64,000 nt of DNA from Bacteroidota bacterium (GCA_963169645.1 CAUJCO010000010.1:1-64000), one strand, 5' to 3'; numbered from the stretch's first letter, positions 1 through 9,000 are shown. The notes: generated from the sequence alone by a model not told the origin. Program-made: numbers and translations.

Positions 1-852
1 CTTATTTCTCACTACTCAAAAAGTGCCGACCGCAGAAGAGTTCGTCTTTTTGAAATACACAGCAATAGCTTTAAGATCAACGAAGTAAAGCCATCAGCAT
101 TTGCGTTGATTTTAGAAGCGGTTGATGTTGAGGAACGAAACATCAAATTGCCTTGTAGTTCAAAAAAAGCTTTTGTTACTTTTGGCTTCAAAAGTAAGAT
201 AATGAAATAATGTAGTAATGAAATAATGTAGTAATGTCATTCCCTTGAAAAAGGGAATCTTATCTTTTAAACCGCAAAGCGCACAAAGTTTTTACTCAAA
301 GTACACAAAGATTTTTTGATTAAATGTCATTTCCTTGAAAAAGTGAAGCTCATTTTTGTATTATGAGATTCCCACTTTCGTGGGAATGACTATCTACTCA
401 ATACTTATTTCTCACTACTCAAAAAGTGCCGACCGCAGAAGAGTTCGTCTTTTTGAAATACACAGCAATAGCTTTAAGATCAACGAAGTAAAGCCATCAG
501 CATTTGCGTTGATTTTAGAAGCGGTTGATGTGAGGAACGAAACATCAAATTGCCTTGTAGTTCAAAAAAAGCTTTTGTTACTTTTGGCTTCAAAAGTAAG
601 ATAATGAAATAATGAAGTAATGAAATAATGAAGTAATGAAATAATGAAATAATGAAATAATGAAATAATGTAGTAATGTAGTAATGTCATTCCCTTGAAA
701 AAGGGAATCTTATCTTTTATACCGCAAAGCGCACAAAGTATTACACAAAGTGCTCAAAGATTTTTTGATTAATTGTCATTCACTTGAAGAAGGGAAGCTC
801 ATTTTTGTATTATGAGATTCCCACTTTCGTGGGAATGACATGCTACTCAATA
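1..852. repeat. Two tandem copies of a ~400-450 bp non-coding repeat unit
   Basis: Copy 1 runs from base 1 to 403 and copy 2 from 404 to 852; a third copy appears to begin at 853 (CTTATTTC) but is lost after a few bases. Each unit holds a conserved ~190-base block (GTGCCGACCGCAGAAGAG... to ...GGCTTCAAAAGTAAGA), an 8-bp microsatellite, and two perfect 8-bp-stem REP-like hairpins: 239-258 and 368-387 in copy 1, 689-708 and 817-836 in copy 2. Copy 1 has one extra T near 128 relative to copy 2 (GATGTTGAGG versus GATGTGAGG). The short ORF at 356-604 lies inside the repeat, and the single-base difference breaks its frame in copy 1, so I treat it as non-coding. The left end may continue beyond the window. 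Confidence 0.85.
602..689. repeat. 8-bp microsatellite (TAATGAAA/TAATGTAG), expanded copy
   Basis: Ten consecutive 8-base units of the type TAATGAAA, TAATGAAG or TAATGTAG, followed by TAATGTCA. The equivalent place in the first tandem copy (200-239) has only four units before TAATGTCA. The difference accounts for most of the length difference between the two large repeats. Such a tract is likely to vary in length by slippage between strains. Confidence 0.85.
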
Positions 853-891
853 CTTATTTCTTATTACTAATAAAAGTTATACTAATAAAAG

Positions 892-1539
892 TTATAGTTT
901 TTGCACTTTTACATTGAAGAAATACGCTTCTTTTCCATCTTCAAATTTGATATTTCCAGAAAAATATTCTCCGGTTTGCAATGTTAATCCATCCGTTACA
1001 ACACCTGTTTTTCGCACATATTTATTGCTATCGCTAAAATAGCTATCATCTTCACCGATACTGAGCACTTTTACTTTGGTGCCTTTCGGTATGTTTTGGG
1101 AATTATCAGTATGATTTGTTACGTCACGAGGCTCATCCAAAAAATCACCTAAGTTAAATTCCTCCTCCTCCTCATTTTTTATTGGGTCATCCGAAAAATC
1201 TATATTATTAACATCGATTGGCTCTTTGGAAAGTTTCACCTTAAAGAAGTAATTTTTCTCGCCATTTTCAAATTCCAGTTCCGTAGTATAAAAACCGGCA
1301 TCGTCAGGGATAGCATCCTCTTCACTTATAGTACATTTCTTTCCAAGTAAAATTCTTCTATCGCTATAGAATGCATCTTCTTGGCTTATTTCCACAATAT
1401 AGACTTTAGTTCCAACGGAGAATACCAAATTATCAGAATTTTTACTAATTCTAGTCGAACCTCCGGCTACTGTTGATTGTGCTTGAATCAAACTAACACT
1501 ACAACCAATAAACAGAATTAAACTCAAAAATTTTTTCAT
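892..1539 (-). CDS. Secreted protein with two tandem copies of an unrecognised ~65-residue module
   Basis: A 215-residue protein with a clear signal peptide (hydrophobic residues 5-20, cleavage near AQS), so it is probably exported. Two homologous modules of about 65 residues each start with GTKVY/GTKVK and share a D-x-x-F/Y-S-D core, a G-x-x-x-x-x-x-EFENG/KFEDG turn, and a closing aromatic strand (NYFFKVKL and AYFFNVKV). They are joined by an acidic linker containing five consecutive Glu residues near residue 125. I do not recognise the family. The strand/turn pattern resembles small beta-barrel (SH3-like) folds, but that is a guess. Its 5' end faces nusB, and its 3' end lies against the tandem repeat region. 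Confidence 0.75.
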   Translation of the reverse strand: MKKFLSLILFIGCSVSLIQAQSTVAGGSTRISKNSDNLVFSVGTKVYIVEISQEDAFYSDRRILLGKKCTISEEDAIPDDAGFYTTELEFENGEKNYFFKVKLSKEPIDVNNIDFSDDPIKNEEEEEFNLGDFLDEPRDVTNHTDNSQNIPKGTKVKVLSIGEDDSYFSDSNKYVRKTGVVTDGLTLQTGEYFSGNIKFEDGKEAYFFNVKVQKL

Positions 1540-1621
1540 CTTTTATATTTTGTAACATAAAGATGCAAATTTTAAGCCAAATAATGATTTGATTAAAACA
1601 TTTTATTTAAAAAAGAGTGCA

Positions 1622-2569
1622 TTATAACAAACCTCGTCCAACTTTCTGTATCTGGTCGTTTTTCTTTAAATCTTTCATGATAGCATCTAAAACGCCGTTA
1701 ATGAAATCTTTACTTTTTGCGGTGCTATATTCTTTTGCAATATCCAAATATTCGTTGATGGTAACTTTTACCGGAATGCTTGGGAAATGAAGAAATTCAG
1801 CCACAGCCATACGAATTAATATTACATCAATAACGGCTAATCGGTCGGCTTCCCAGTTTTTTAGTTTGGGTGTAATAATGCTTGCATGTGCTTCTTTTTG
1901 TTGCGATACTTCAGAAAATAAATCAATACCAAACTGTGTAAGCTCTTTAAATTTATCCCGGATACTGCCTTTTTCTAAGTGTAATTTAAGCTCATTTTTA
2001 CTTTTATTGATTACTTCTTGTACCGCTTCTACAACATATTCGGCATCATCAATCCAATTGGTGAAATTTTCTTCCATTAAGGAATTAAATATTTCATCTT
2101 CTAATAAAATAGAATTTAAAAGATAACAGAGTATTTTTTTGTCGGCTTCTACATTAAATTCCAAACCGTTGTTTAAATATTCTATATACGGTTCCGAGGT
2201 AAACAATATTTTATAAAATCTGCGAATAGCATCTTCATCTATCAATGAATGCATGTTTGCTTTTTTTATTTCTTGGTCAAATTCCTTGTCGTTATTCAGG
2301 TATTGAATAATAACATTACTAAGTAATTTGGTATTGAAATTTTTATCTTTTTCTGATTTTATATGTTTAGATGCTTTTACTTTAGCATCTTGTTCTACAA
2401 AATTGGCAATTTCTCGAATGATAAGAAGTACATTTAAATACTGTTCTTTAACAGACAGGATAGATTTTTCTAAATGAGTTATAAAATGGGAAGCCGGTAA
2501 TTGTTGGGTAGTTTCGTAGGCATACAAATATTGCATGGTTTTAATACGGACGCTTCTTCTGGTAATCAT
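1622..2569 (-). CDS. nusB: Transcription antitermination protein NusB (long Bacteroidota form)
   Basis: NusB joins NusE (S10) on boxA RNA in the antitermination complex that keeps RNA polymerase moving through rRNA operons. The C-terminal ~110 residues hold the diagnostic part of the fold, with W-E-x-D-R-x-A-x-x-D, then I-x-x-x-V-x-I-N-E-Y-L-D-I-A-K-E and the K-x-F-I-N-G-V-L-D motif. The protein is 315 residues, about twice the length of the enterobacterial protein. The extra N-terminal half is lysine- and glutamate-rich and helical, as is usual in this phylum. The start ATG is followed by ITRRSVRIKTMQYLYAYE, a good match to NusB N-termini. Its 5' end faces the ABC exporter gene across 187 bases. 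Confidence 0.93.
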   Translation of the reverse strand: MITRRSVRIKTMQYLYAYETTQQLPASHFITHLEKSILSVKEQYLNVLLIIREIANFVEQDAKVKASKHIKSEKDKNFNTKLLSNVIIQYLNNDKEFDQEIKKANMHSLIDEDAIRRFYKILFTSEPYIEYLNNGLEFNVEADKKILCYLLNSILLEDEIFNSLMEENFTNWIDDAEYVVEAVQEVINKSKNELKLHLEKGSIRDKFKELTQFGIDLFSEVSQQKEAHASIITPKLKNWEADRLAVIDVILIRMAVAEFLHFPSIPVKVTINEYLDIAKEYSTAKSKDFINGVLDAIMKDLKKNDQIQKVGRGLL

Positions 2570-2756
2570 ATAGTGAGAATGAACTTTTTTTGCTTTACAA
2601 AGATAATTGATATTTGCGGAATGATAAATTAGAAATTCTTAAAATGACATTAATTAATTAATAAGGTATGTGGAACTATTTTTTTGCATACGAAACAAAT
2701 AGTACGAACCTTGTGTTTAGCATATTATTTAATACAATTTTCCTAATTTCGCATAG

Positions 2757-4541
2757 ATGAAAGAGTTAAAAGCTGTCAATAAATATTTTATAAAATATAA
2801 ACATTTATTGATTTTAGGCGTGTTTTTTGTAATTACTTCCAATATATTTGGTTTGTATACACCCGAATATATTCGCTATTCCATTGATATTTTAGTGGAA
2901 AATCTTTCTATCTATCATTTAACGGATGGTTTTAACCAACAAGCTTTTTTAAAACACAATATTGCCTTACTAATTCTTTTTTTTGCAAGTGTAATTTTAT
3001 TAACTTCTTTAATAAAAGGTTTGTTGATGTTTTTTATGCGACAAACATTAATTGTGATGTCAAGAAAAGTAGAATACGATCAGAAAAATGAAATGTATCT
3101 GCAATATCAAAAATTAAATACTACGTTTTATAAGAGAAACAATACGGGCGACTTAATGAGCAGAATCAGTGAAGATGTTTCCAGAGTTCGTATGTATGTT
3201 GGGCCGGCAGTCATGTATCTTATAAATACAGCAGCCTTATTTGCGATGGTTATTTATGTCATGTTTGACATCAACTTTTATTTGAGTATTTTGGTGCTAT
3301 TACCTTTGCCTATTTTAGTATATGCCATTTATAAGGTAAGTAGTATCATCAATATAAAAAGTGAAAATATTTCCATTGCATTGTCGGCATTAACCACCAG
3401 AGCACAAGAAGTTTTTTCCGGTATTCGAGTAGTACAATCTTTTGCTATTGATAAGTTGGTTCAAGATGAATTTTATGAAGCAAGTAACCATTATAAAAAT
3501 CAAAATATTTCATTAGCCAAAGTAGATTCCTTTTTTATGCCGTTAATGGTGTTACTCATCGGATTAAGTATGTTGTTGGTGGTGTATGTTGGTGGCATCG
3601 AAATAACGAAAGGAAGTTTTACTGCCGGAAATATTGCTGAATTTGTTTTTTATATTAATATGCTCACTTGGCCGGTCGCTTCGTTAGGTTGGTGTGTTTC
3701 ATTAATACAACGTGCTGAAGCATCGCAAAAACGTATCAATCATTTCTTAGAAGATAAAAATGAAATCAGAAATGATGCAACAACATCCATAGATGAAATT
3801 AAAGCAATTGCATTTAAAGATGTAACATTCACTTATCCGGATACCGGTATTCAAGCACTAACCAATATCAATCTGGAAATAAAAAAAGGCGAGAAAGTAG
3901 CCATAATTGGTAAAACCGGAAGCGGAAAATCTACCATTGCTGAATTAATTTTACGGACGTATGATATCCAACAAGGTGCTATCAATATCAATCAATTTAA
4001 TATACAAGACATAGATTTAGTTGGTTACAGAGATAAGATAGGCTATACACCTCAAGATATTTTTTTATTTTCAGACACCATTAAAAATAATATCATCTTT
4101 GGGCAAGATGTTTTATCGGATGAAACAATAGAACAATACGCCAAAGTTGCCCATGTTCATAACGATATCCATCAATTACCAAAGCAATACGACACCATTG
4201 TTGGCGAACGCGGTGTCATGCTTTCCGGCGGACAAAAACAACGAATTTCCATTGCGCGTTCTTTGGTGAAAAATCCTGAATTAATTTTATTAGATGATTG
4301 CTTATCTGCTGTTGATGCTCATACCGAAAAAACAATCTTGAATAATTTACAAGAAACGTTACGAAATAAAACAGTGGTATTTATTACGCATCGTATTTTT
4401 GCTATTATGAATTTTAATAAGATTTTAGTGTTGGAAGATGGCAAAATCATCGAACAGGGAAACCATGCTCAATTAATGGATTTAAAAGGAACGTATTACG
4501 ATTATTATCAGTTGCAACAAGCAGAAGTTGCCGAGGTTTAG
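2757..4541 (+). CDS. ABC-type exporter, fused permease and ATPase (MsbA/multidrug type)
   Basis: A half-transporter of 594 residues that should homodimerise in the inner membrane and export a lipid, drug or peptide. Residues ~1-320 hold about six membrane helices, including the conserved stretch NTGDLMSRISEDVSRVR. The nucleotide-binding domain follows, with Walker A GKTGSGKST near 385, the Q-loop in YTPQDIFLF, the signature LSGGQKQRIS near 488, Walker B LILLDDCLSAVD near 511, and the switch His in ITHR near 544. All catalytic residues are present. The substrate cannot be told from sequence. MsbA-like lipid A flipping is possible but not shown, because no lipid A gene is next to it. A TAATTTCG -7-like box lies just upstream. 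Confidence 0.92.
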   Translation: MKELKAVNKYFIKYKHLLILGVFFVITSNIFGLYTPEYIRYSIDILVENLSIYHLTDGFNQQAFLKHNIALLILFFASVILLTSLIKGLLMFFMRQTLIVMSRKVEYDQKNEMYLQYQKLNTTFYKRNNTGDLMSRISEDVSRVRMYVGPAVMYLINTAALFAMVIYVMFDINFYLSILVLLPLPILVYAIYKVSSIINIKSENISIALSALTTRAQEVFSGIRVVQSFAIDKLVQDEFYEASNHYKNQNISLAKVDSFFMPLMVLLIGLSMLLVVYVGGIEITKGSFTAGNIAEFVFYINMLTWPVASLGWCVSLIQRAEASQKRINHFLEDKNEIRNDATTSIDEIKAIAFKDVTFTYPDTGIQALTNINLEIKKGEKVAIIGKTGSGKSTIAELILRTYDIQQGAININQFNIQDIDLVGYRDKIGYTPQDIFLFSDTIKNNIIFGQDVLSDETIEQYAKVAHVHNDIHQLPKQYDTIVGERGVMLSGGQKQRISIARSLVKNPELILLDDCLSAVDAHTEKTILNNLQETLRNKTVVFITHRIFAIMNFNKILVLEDGKIIEQGNHAQLMDLKGTYYDYYQLQQAEVAEV

Positions 4542-4644
4542 TAGCTATTTTATAGGTTATTAACATCCTTTTTTTATTGTTGACTACTTCTTTACAAAAG
4601 AAAAAAAAATTAAAATATTTTGTGTCCAATAAAATTAGAAAAAA

Positions 4645-5043
4645 GTGGAGAACGAAAAAAACTTTGACAAGAATGGCGTGTACTCAAAACGCGTAAGAGC
4701 CGGAAAAAGAAGAACCTATTTTTTTGATGTACGTACAACGCGTGGAAACGATTATTACTTAACCATTACTGAAAGTAAAAAACGAGCAGAAGATGACAAT
4801 TACGAACGTCATAAAATTTTTATTTACAAAGAAGATTTTGTGAAATTTGTAAATGCTATGCAAGAAACTGTTGATTACATAAAAACAGAATTATTGCCGG
4901 ATTACGATTTCGAAGCACACAACCACGATAATTACGACGATAATTATAGAAACGAAGAAACAAACCAAACAGAAGTGGAAACTAAAACTTCTACTTCATC
5001 CATTGCACCATCTACTTCCGAAGATGCTGAAAAATGGGATTAA
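4645..5043 (+). CDS. PUR family (DUF3276) nucleic-acid-binding protein
   Basis: A 132-residue protein of the bacterial PUR-alpha-like family (DUF3276), small single-strand nucleic-acid binders that are almost ubiquitous in Bacteroidota. The PUR core occupies about residues 10-95, with the strand pattern VYSKRVRAGKRRTYFFDV, then DYYLTITESKKR and HKIFIYKEDFVKFVNAM. The tail after residue 95 is acidic and low in complexity (Asp, Asn, Glu, Thr, Ser). Translation starts at GTG: no ATG is available in frame, and family members start at this point. A strong hairpin terminator follows at 5067. Its cellular role is not established. Confidence 0.88.
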   Translation: MENEKNFDKNGVYSKRVRAGKRRTYFFDVRTTRGNDYYLTITESKKRAEDDNYERHKIFIYKEDFVKFVNAMQETVDYIKTELLPDYDFEAHNHDNYDDNYRNEETNQTEVETKTSTSSIAPSTSEDAEKWD

Positions 5044-5066
5044 CGCAACCTATAATATAAATTAAT

Positions 5067-5094
5067 AAGTCCACTTTTTAGTGGACTTTATTAT
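5067..5094 (+). terminator. Intrinsic terminator after the PUR gene
   Basis: A perfect 8-bp stem AAGTCCAC/GTGGACTT (5067-5074 with 5081-5088) with a six-base loop and a T-rich 3' side. It sits 23 bases after the PUR-family stop codon. Confidence 0.8.
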
Positions 5095-5152
5095 TTAATA
5101 ACAGATTTAAGTTTAACGAAATCATTTCTGTATATATTTTGTCTATTTTCAC

Positions 5153-5160
5153 TACTTTTG
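5153..5160 (+). promoter_or_regulatory. Bacteroidota -7 box (TACTTTTG) for mgtE
   Basis: TACTTTTG matches the TAnnTTTG -7 consensus, 7 bases upstream of the mgtE ATG. No TTG at the expected distance is clear, and so short a leader would be unusual. Confidence 0.4.
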
Positions 5161-5167
5161 TTTTTAT

Positions 5168-6526
5168 ATGGAAATAGCTAAAAACGAATTAATTTCTGAT
5201 GTTTTAAAACATGAAAATCCGGATTTTCATGATTTTAGCACTACGGAATTAGTCGAATTTTTAGATGAATTTCCCGAATATGCACAGAAAATCATCTTGC
5301 ATTTGGAACCACATCGAGCGGTTAAAACATTAAAATTCCTTGATTTAAAACTTCAAAAAAAACTAATTCACACGTTGCCATCTAACAATGTAGCAATTTT
5401 AATTCAAAACATGCATTTTGATGATAGAACTGCATTGTTGAGTGAGTTAACGAGTGAATCGGTGAAAAAATTAGTCTTATTTTTACCACACGAAGATAGA
5501 ATAGAAACGTTAGCATTGTTAGGCTATGCTGAAGATAGTGTTGGACGATTAATGAATCCGGATTATATTGAAGTAAAAAGCCATTACACCGTACAAAATG
5601 CATTGGATAAAATCCGAAGATTAGGCAGAAATATTGAAAATATCAACTTCATTTATATCATTGATGAACATGAAAAACTCATTGATGATGTCAACTTGAA
5701 AGAACTACTCATCGCTTCGCCCGAAACTAAAATCAGTGAGTTGATGGATACTAAATATTTAGCATTGCATGTAAATGACGACCAAGAAACGGCAACTTCA
5801 GTTTTTAGAAAAAGTAACAGAGCTGTTTTACCGGTAATAGATGATAACAACATATTATTAGGTATCGTTACAATTGACGATATTTTACGTGTCGAAAGTG
5901 AAGAAGCAACCGAAGATATTCATAAAATTGGTGGAACGGAAGCATTGGATGAACCTTACATGAATACTCCTTTTTTTGAATTGATAAAAAAACGTGCCGG
6001 TTGGTTGGTGATTTTATTTTTAGGTGAAATGCTCACAGCATCGGCAATGGCATTTTTTGAAGATGAAATTGCAAAAGCAGTTGTGTTAGTGTTATTTATT
6101 CCATTAATAATTTCCAGCGGTGGAAACTCAGGTTCGCAAGCATCCACTTTAATCATTCGAGCAATGGCATTAGGTGAAATTAGTTTTGAAGATTGGTGGC
6201 GAGTAATGAAACGAGAAATATTAAGCGGATTAGCATTAGGCAGTTTATTAGGTTTTATTGGTTTTATGCGTATTCTTATTTGGAATTCCGTAAGTCCAAT
6301 TTATGGAGAACACTATGTTTTAATCGGTATTACAGTTTGGTTAACACTATTGTTAATCGTGCTTTGGGGCACATTGTGTGGTTCCATGTTGCCAATCGTA
6401 CTGAAACGGTTGGGCTTCGACCCGGCAACTTCATCAGCGCCATTTGTTGCTACTTTAGTAGATGTAACCGGACTCGTTATTTATTTTGTGGTAGCTTCCT
6501 TAATTTTAAGTGGAACATTGTTGTAA
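5168..6526 (+). CDS. mgtE: Magnesium transporter MgtE
   Basis: MgtE is a homodimeric Mg2+ channel in the inner membrane, gated by cytosolic Mg2+. The architecture is complete in 452 residues. Residues ~1-125 are the N-terminal helical superfamily domain (FLDEFPEYAQKIILHLEP, then SELTSESVKKLVLFLPHEDR). A CBS pair follows (~130-255), starting SVGRLMNPDYIEV and ending with VTIDDILRVESEEATEDIHKI. Residues ~273-452 form five membrane helices with the signature SSGGNSGSQASTLIIRAMALGE near 318-340. The CBS domain carries the acidic residues that bind regulatory Mg2+ in this family. The next gene, a CDF metal transporter, starts 41 bases later on the same strand, so the two may be co-transcribed. Confidence 0.95.
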   Translation: MEIAKNELISDVLKHENPDFHDFSTTELVEFLDEFPEYAQKIILHLEPHRAVKTLKFLDLKLQKKLIHTLPSNNVAILIQNMHFDDRTALLSELTSESVKKLVLFLPHEDRIETLALLGYAEDSVGRLMNPDYIEVKSHYTVQNALDKIRRLGRNIENINFIYIIDEHEKLIDDVNLKELLIASPETKISELMDTKYLALHVNDDQETATSVFRKSNRAVLPVIDDNNILLGIVTIDDILRVESEEATEDIHKIGGTEALDEPYMNTPFFELIKKRAGWLVILFLGEMLTASAMAFFEDEIAKAVVLVLFIPLIISSGGNSGSQASTLIIRAMALGEISFEDWWRVMKREILSGLALGSLLGFIGFMRILIWNSVSPIYGEHYVLIGITVWLTLLLIVLWGTLCGSMLPIVLKRLGFDPATSSAPFVATLVDVTGLVIYFVVASLILSGTLL

Positions 6527-6567
6527 ACCAATTCCATTTATTGGCAAATAATTTATAAACTGCATTT

Positions 6568-7476
6568 ATGGCACACGAACATCACCAGCATCAACCTATA
6601 GAATTGACTCATGTAAGTAAAGCATTCATAATTGGAATTGTGCTTAATATGTTGTTTGTTGTGGTGCAAGCCGGTGTAGGTTTTTCTATTAATTCACTTT
6701 CATTATTATCGGATGCCGGTCATAATTTCGCCGATGTAGCAAGTTTAATTTTATCGTTAATTGCATTCAAAATGCAAAAAATAAAAGCCACTCGAAAATA
6801 CACCTATGGTTATCGAAAAACATCTATTTTAGTAGCTTTAACAAATGGAGTAATCTTATTATTTTCCATTGGAATTATATGTTATGAAGCTATTTTTAGA
6901 TTATTTACGCCGGTTGCTTTGCCCGGAAAAACAATTGCCATCGTTGCTTTAGTTGGAACATTGATAAATGGCATATCTGCATTTTTCTTTTTTAGAGATA
7001 AAGAAAAAGATTTAAATATAAAAAGTGCTTTTTTACACTTAGCTGCCGATGCTTTAATATCATTAGGCATTGTGATAGGTGGAATACTTATTTATTACAC
7101 ACAACTTTATTGGATAGATCCTGTTTTAAGTATTTTAATTTCTATCGTTATTTTAATTGGAACATGGAATTTATTAAAAGATAGCTTGACTTTATCTTTA
7201 GATGGTGTTCCTAAAAATGTAGATATTGATAAAATAAATGCAATTATTTCCACCAATAAAGAAATTAAAAATGTGCACCATGTACATATTTGGGCAATCA
7301 GCACTACTGAAAATGCAATGACGGCTCATTTAATATTACAAAATGACATATCTTCAGAACAAGCTCATCATATTAAACAACATCTAAAAGCAACTCTTTT
7401 GCAACACAATATTCATCATATCACTTTAGAAACGGAAACAGATAGTTATGGTTGCGAAGAAGAAAATTGCAAATAA
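6568..7476 (+). CDS. Cation diffusion facilitator (CDF) metal efflux transporter, CzcD/ZnT-like
   Basis: A 302-residue inner-membrane antiporter that probably exports Zn2+ (or Co2+/Cd2+) in exchange for protons. The N-terminus is His-rich (MAHEHHQHQ), six membrane helices follow, and the metal site motifs are visible: S-D-A-G-H-N-F-A-D near residue 50 and H-L-A-A-D-A near residue 157 (HxxxD types of Zn transporters). The cytoplasmic C-terminal domain has NVHHVHIWAIS near 230 and ends in an acidic, Cys-containing tail. It lies just after mgtE in the same direction, which suggests a small metal-transport unit. Zn specificity is inferred from the HD-HD motif set. Confidence 0.92.
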   Translation: MAHEHHQHQPIELTHVSKAFIIGIVLNMLFVVVQAGVGFSINSLSLLSDAGHNFADVASLILSLIAFKMQKIKATRKYTYGYRKTSILVALTNGVILLFSIGIICYEAIFRLFTPVALPGKTIAIVALVGTLINGISAFFFFRDKEKDLNIKSAFLHLAADALISLGIVIGGILIYYTQLYWIDPVLSILISIVILIGTWNLLKDSLTLSLDGVPKNVDIDKINAIISTNKEIKNVHHVHIWAISTTENAMTAHLILQNDISSEQAHHIKQHLKATLLQHNIHHITLETETDSYGCEEENCK

Positions 7477-7560
7477 TACGTTCAACACAAAATCTATATG
7501 ATATTGTGGTTAATATTCGATAGCGACCACCTAAGCAATAGGTAATCAAGTACAATTTTG

Positions 7561-7568
7561 TATCTTTG
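7561..7568 (+). promoter_or_regulatory. -7 promoter box (TATCTTTG) upstream of ychF
   Basis: An exact match to the Bacteroidota TAnnTTTG -7 box, about 55 bases upstream of the ATG at 7623. It shows that the upstream in-frame extension of the ychF reading frame (from 7566) cannot be translated from this transcript. Confidence 0.7.
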
Positions 7569-7622
7569 CACTTCAAATTTTATTCAAAATATTTATTTTT
7601 TTTATTTAATATCTTTATAAAA

Positions 7623-8723
7623 ATGGGATTACAATGTGGCATCGTTGGTTTACCAAATGTTGGAAAATCTACTTTATTTAACGCAGTTTCAAACAATGCA
7701 AAAGCACAAGCCAGTAATTATAGATTTTGTACCATCGAACCGAATGTGGGTTTGGTTGATGTGCCGGATGAACGCTTAAAAGCATTAGCAGAAATCGTTA
7801 TTCCAAACAGAACTGTACCTACAACTATTGAGTTTGTGGACATTGCCGGATTAGTTAAAGGAGCATCCAAAGGAGAAGGATTAGGCAATAAATTCTTGGC
7901 AAATATTAGAGAAGTTGATGCCATTATACATGTGATTCGCTGCTTTGAAGATGATAATATTTTAAGAGAAGAAGGTGCCATCAATCCGATTGGTGATAAG
8001 AATATTATTGATACAGAATTACAGTTAAAAGACTTAGAAAGTGTCGAGAAGAAAATAGCTAAAATACAAAAACAGGCTAAAGTTGGCGGCGATCCAAAAG
8101 CCAAACACGAATACGACGTATTGATGCAATGCCAACAATGCTTGAGCGATGGAAAAAATATACGTTCCTTAAATTTTTCTAAAGAAGATAAATTATTGTT
8201 TGCCGATTTATGTTTCTTAACAGATAAACCTGTTTTATATGTAGCAAATGTCGATGAAGCATCTATTTTAACAGGAAATACTTACTCTGAAGCTTTAATA
8301 AAAATGGCAGCGGAAGAAAACGCACAAGTTATCGTATTAAACAATTCTGTTGAAGCTCAAATTTCAGAAATGGAAGAAGAAGACAAAGCCTTATTTCAAT
8401 CAGAATATGGATTAACAGAACCGGGTTTAAATCGACTAATTCGGTCAGCATATAAATTATTGAATTTAATTACCTATTTCACAGCAGGTGTACAAGAAGT
8501 TCGTGCATGGACAATTCACGAAGGTTGGAAAGCACCACAAGCCGCCAGTGTTATTCATACCGATTTTGAAAAAGGATTTATCAAAGCGGAAGTAATTGCG
8601 TATGATGATTTTATTCAATTCAAATCGGAAGCAGCCTGCCGCGATAACGGAAAATTGAGAATAGAAGGTAAAGAATATCTTGTAAAAGATGGTGATATCA
8701 TGCATTTCCGATTCAATGTTTAA
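7623..8723 (+). CDS. ychF: Redox-regulated ATPase YchF (Obg-like, OLA1 family)
   Basis: YchF is a ribosome-associated TRAFAC-class P-loop enzyme that hydrolyses ATP in preference to GTP and has been linked to translation and the oxidative stress response. The frame gives a 366-residue protein of normal family length when started at the ATG before GLQCGIVGLPNVGKSTLF. Walker A GLPNVGKST is at residues 9-17, a DIAGLVKGAS switch II follows near 72, and NVDEAS replaces the usual NKxD specificity motif, as in other YchF proteins. The C-terminal ~85 residues form the TGS domain ending in DGDIMHFRFNV. The open frame extends 19 codons upstream, but the -7 promoter box at 7561 makes that extension unlikely. 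Confidence 0.95.
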   Translation: MGLQCGIVGLPNVGKSTLFNAVSNNAKAQASNYRFCTIEPNVGLVDVPDERLKALAEIVIPNRTVPTTIEFVDIAGLVKGASKGEGLGNKFLANIREVDAIIHVIRCFEDDNILREEGAINPIGDKNIIDTELQLKDLESVEKKIAKIQKQAKVGGDPKAKHEYDVLMQCQQCLSDGKNIRSLNFSKEDKLLFADLCFLTDKPVLYVANVDEASILTGNTYSEALIKMAAEENAQVIVLNNSVEAQISEMEEEDKALFQSEYGLTEPGLNRLIRSAYKLLNLITYFTAGVQEVRAWTIHEGWKAPQAASVIHTDFEKGFIKAEVIAYDDFIQFKSEAACRDNGKLRIEGKEYLVKDGDIMHFRFNV

Positions 8724-8733
8724 CAGCTAAACA

Positions 8734-8763
8734 TTGCAACTATAAAATAAAATAGTATCTTTG
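8734..8763 (+). promoter_or_regulatory. Promoter of the THX gene (TTG - 19 nt - TATCTTTG)
   Basis: TTG at 8734-8736, a 19-base spacer, and TATCTTTG at 8756-8763 form a textbook Bacteroidota sigma-70-type promoter. It begins 11 bases after the ychF stop codon and drives the small ribosomal protein gene at 8809. Confidence 0.75.
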
Positions 8764-8808
8764 TAAATCAATAATTTAATCATTTAAAACGCATTAATTT
8801 TAAAACAC

Positions 8809-8976
8809 ATGGGACGCGGTGATAAAAAAACTAGAAAAGGAAAAATTTTCGCAGGCTCTTTCGGAAAATCAAGACCTCACAAAGTAGCAGCAAAAGCAAC
8901 ACCTAAAAAAGAAAAAGTAGAAGTAAAACCTAAAAAAGGACCTGCTAAAAAAGCAAAAGCAGCTGCAGCAGAATAA
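8809..8976 (+). CDS. 30S ribosomal protein THX
   Basis: A 55-residue, very basic protein beginning MGRGDKKTRKGKIFAGSFGK. This is the signature of bacterial ribosomal protein THX, which sits in the head of the 30S subunit (first seen in Thermus) and is widespread in Bacteroidota. The first ~25 residues are the conserved core. The rest is a Lys/Ala/Pro tail of low complexity. It has its own promoter at 8734-8763 and a strong terminator at 9001, so it is probably a monocistronic, highly expressed gene. The assignment rests on the N-terminal motif and size. Confidence 0.85.
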   Translation: MGRGDKKTRKGKIFAGSFGKSRPHKVAAKATPKKEKVEVKPKKGPAKKAKAAAAE

Positions 8977-9000
8977 TTTATACCAATGTTATTTGGACTA

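Noticed and set aside
356-604. 82-residue ORF inside the tandem repeat
   Set aside because: It lies wholly in non-coding repeat sequence, starts within a palindrome, and the first repeat copy has a one-base insertion that breaks the frame without any sign of selection.
6193-6558. 121-residue frame overlapping the mgtE 3' end in another frame
   Set aside because: It overlaps conserved MgtE membrane helices and has no recognisable domain; it is a shadow frame.
7566-7622. 19-codon N-terminal extension of YchF
   Set aside because: The extension starts on the -7 promoter box TATCTTTG, is hydrophobic and low in complexity, and is absent from YchF family members.
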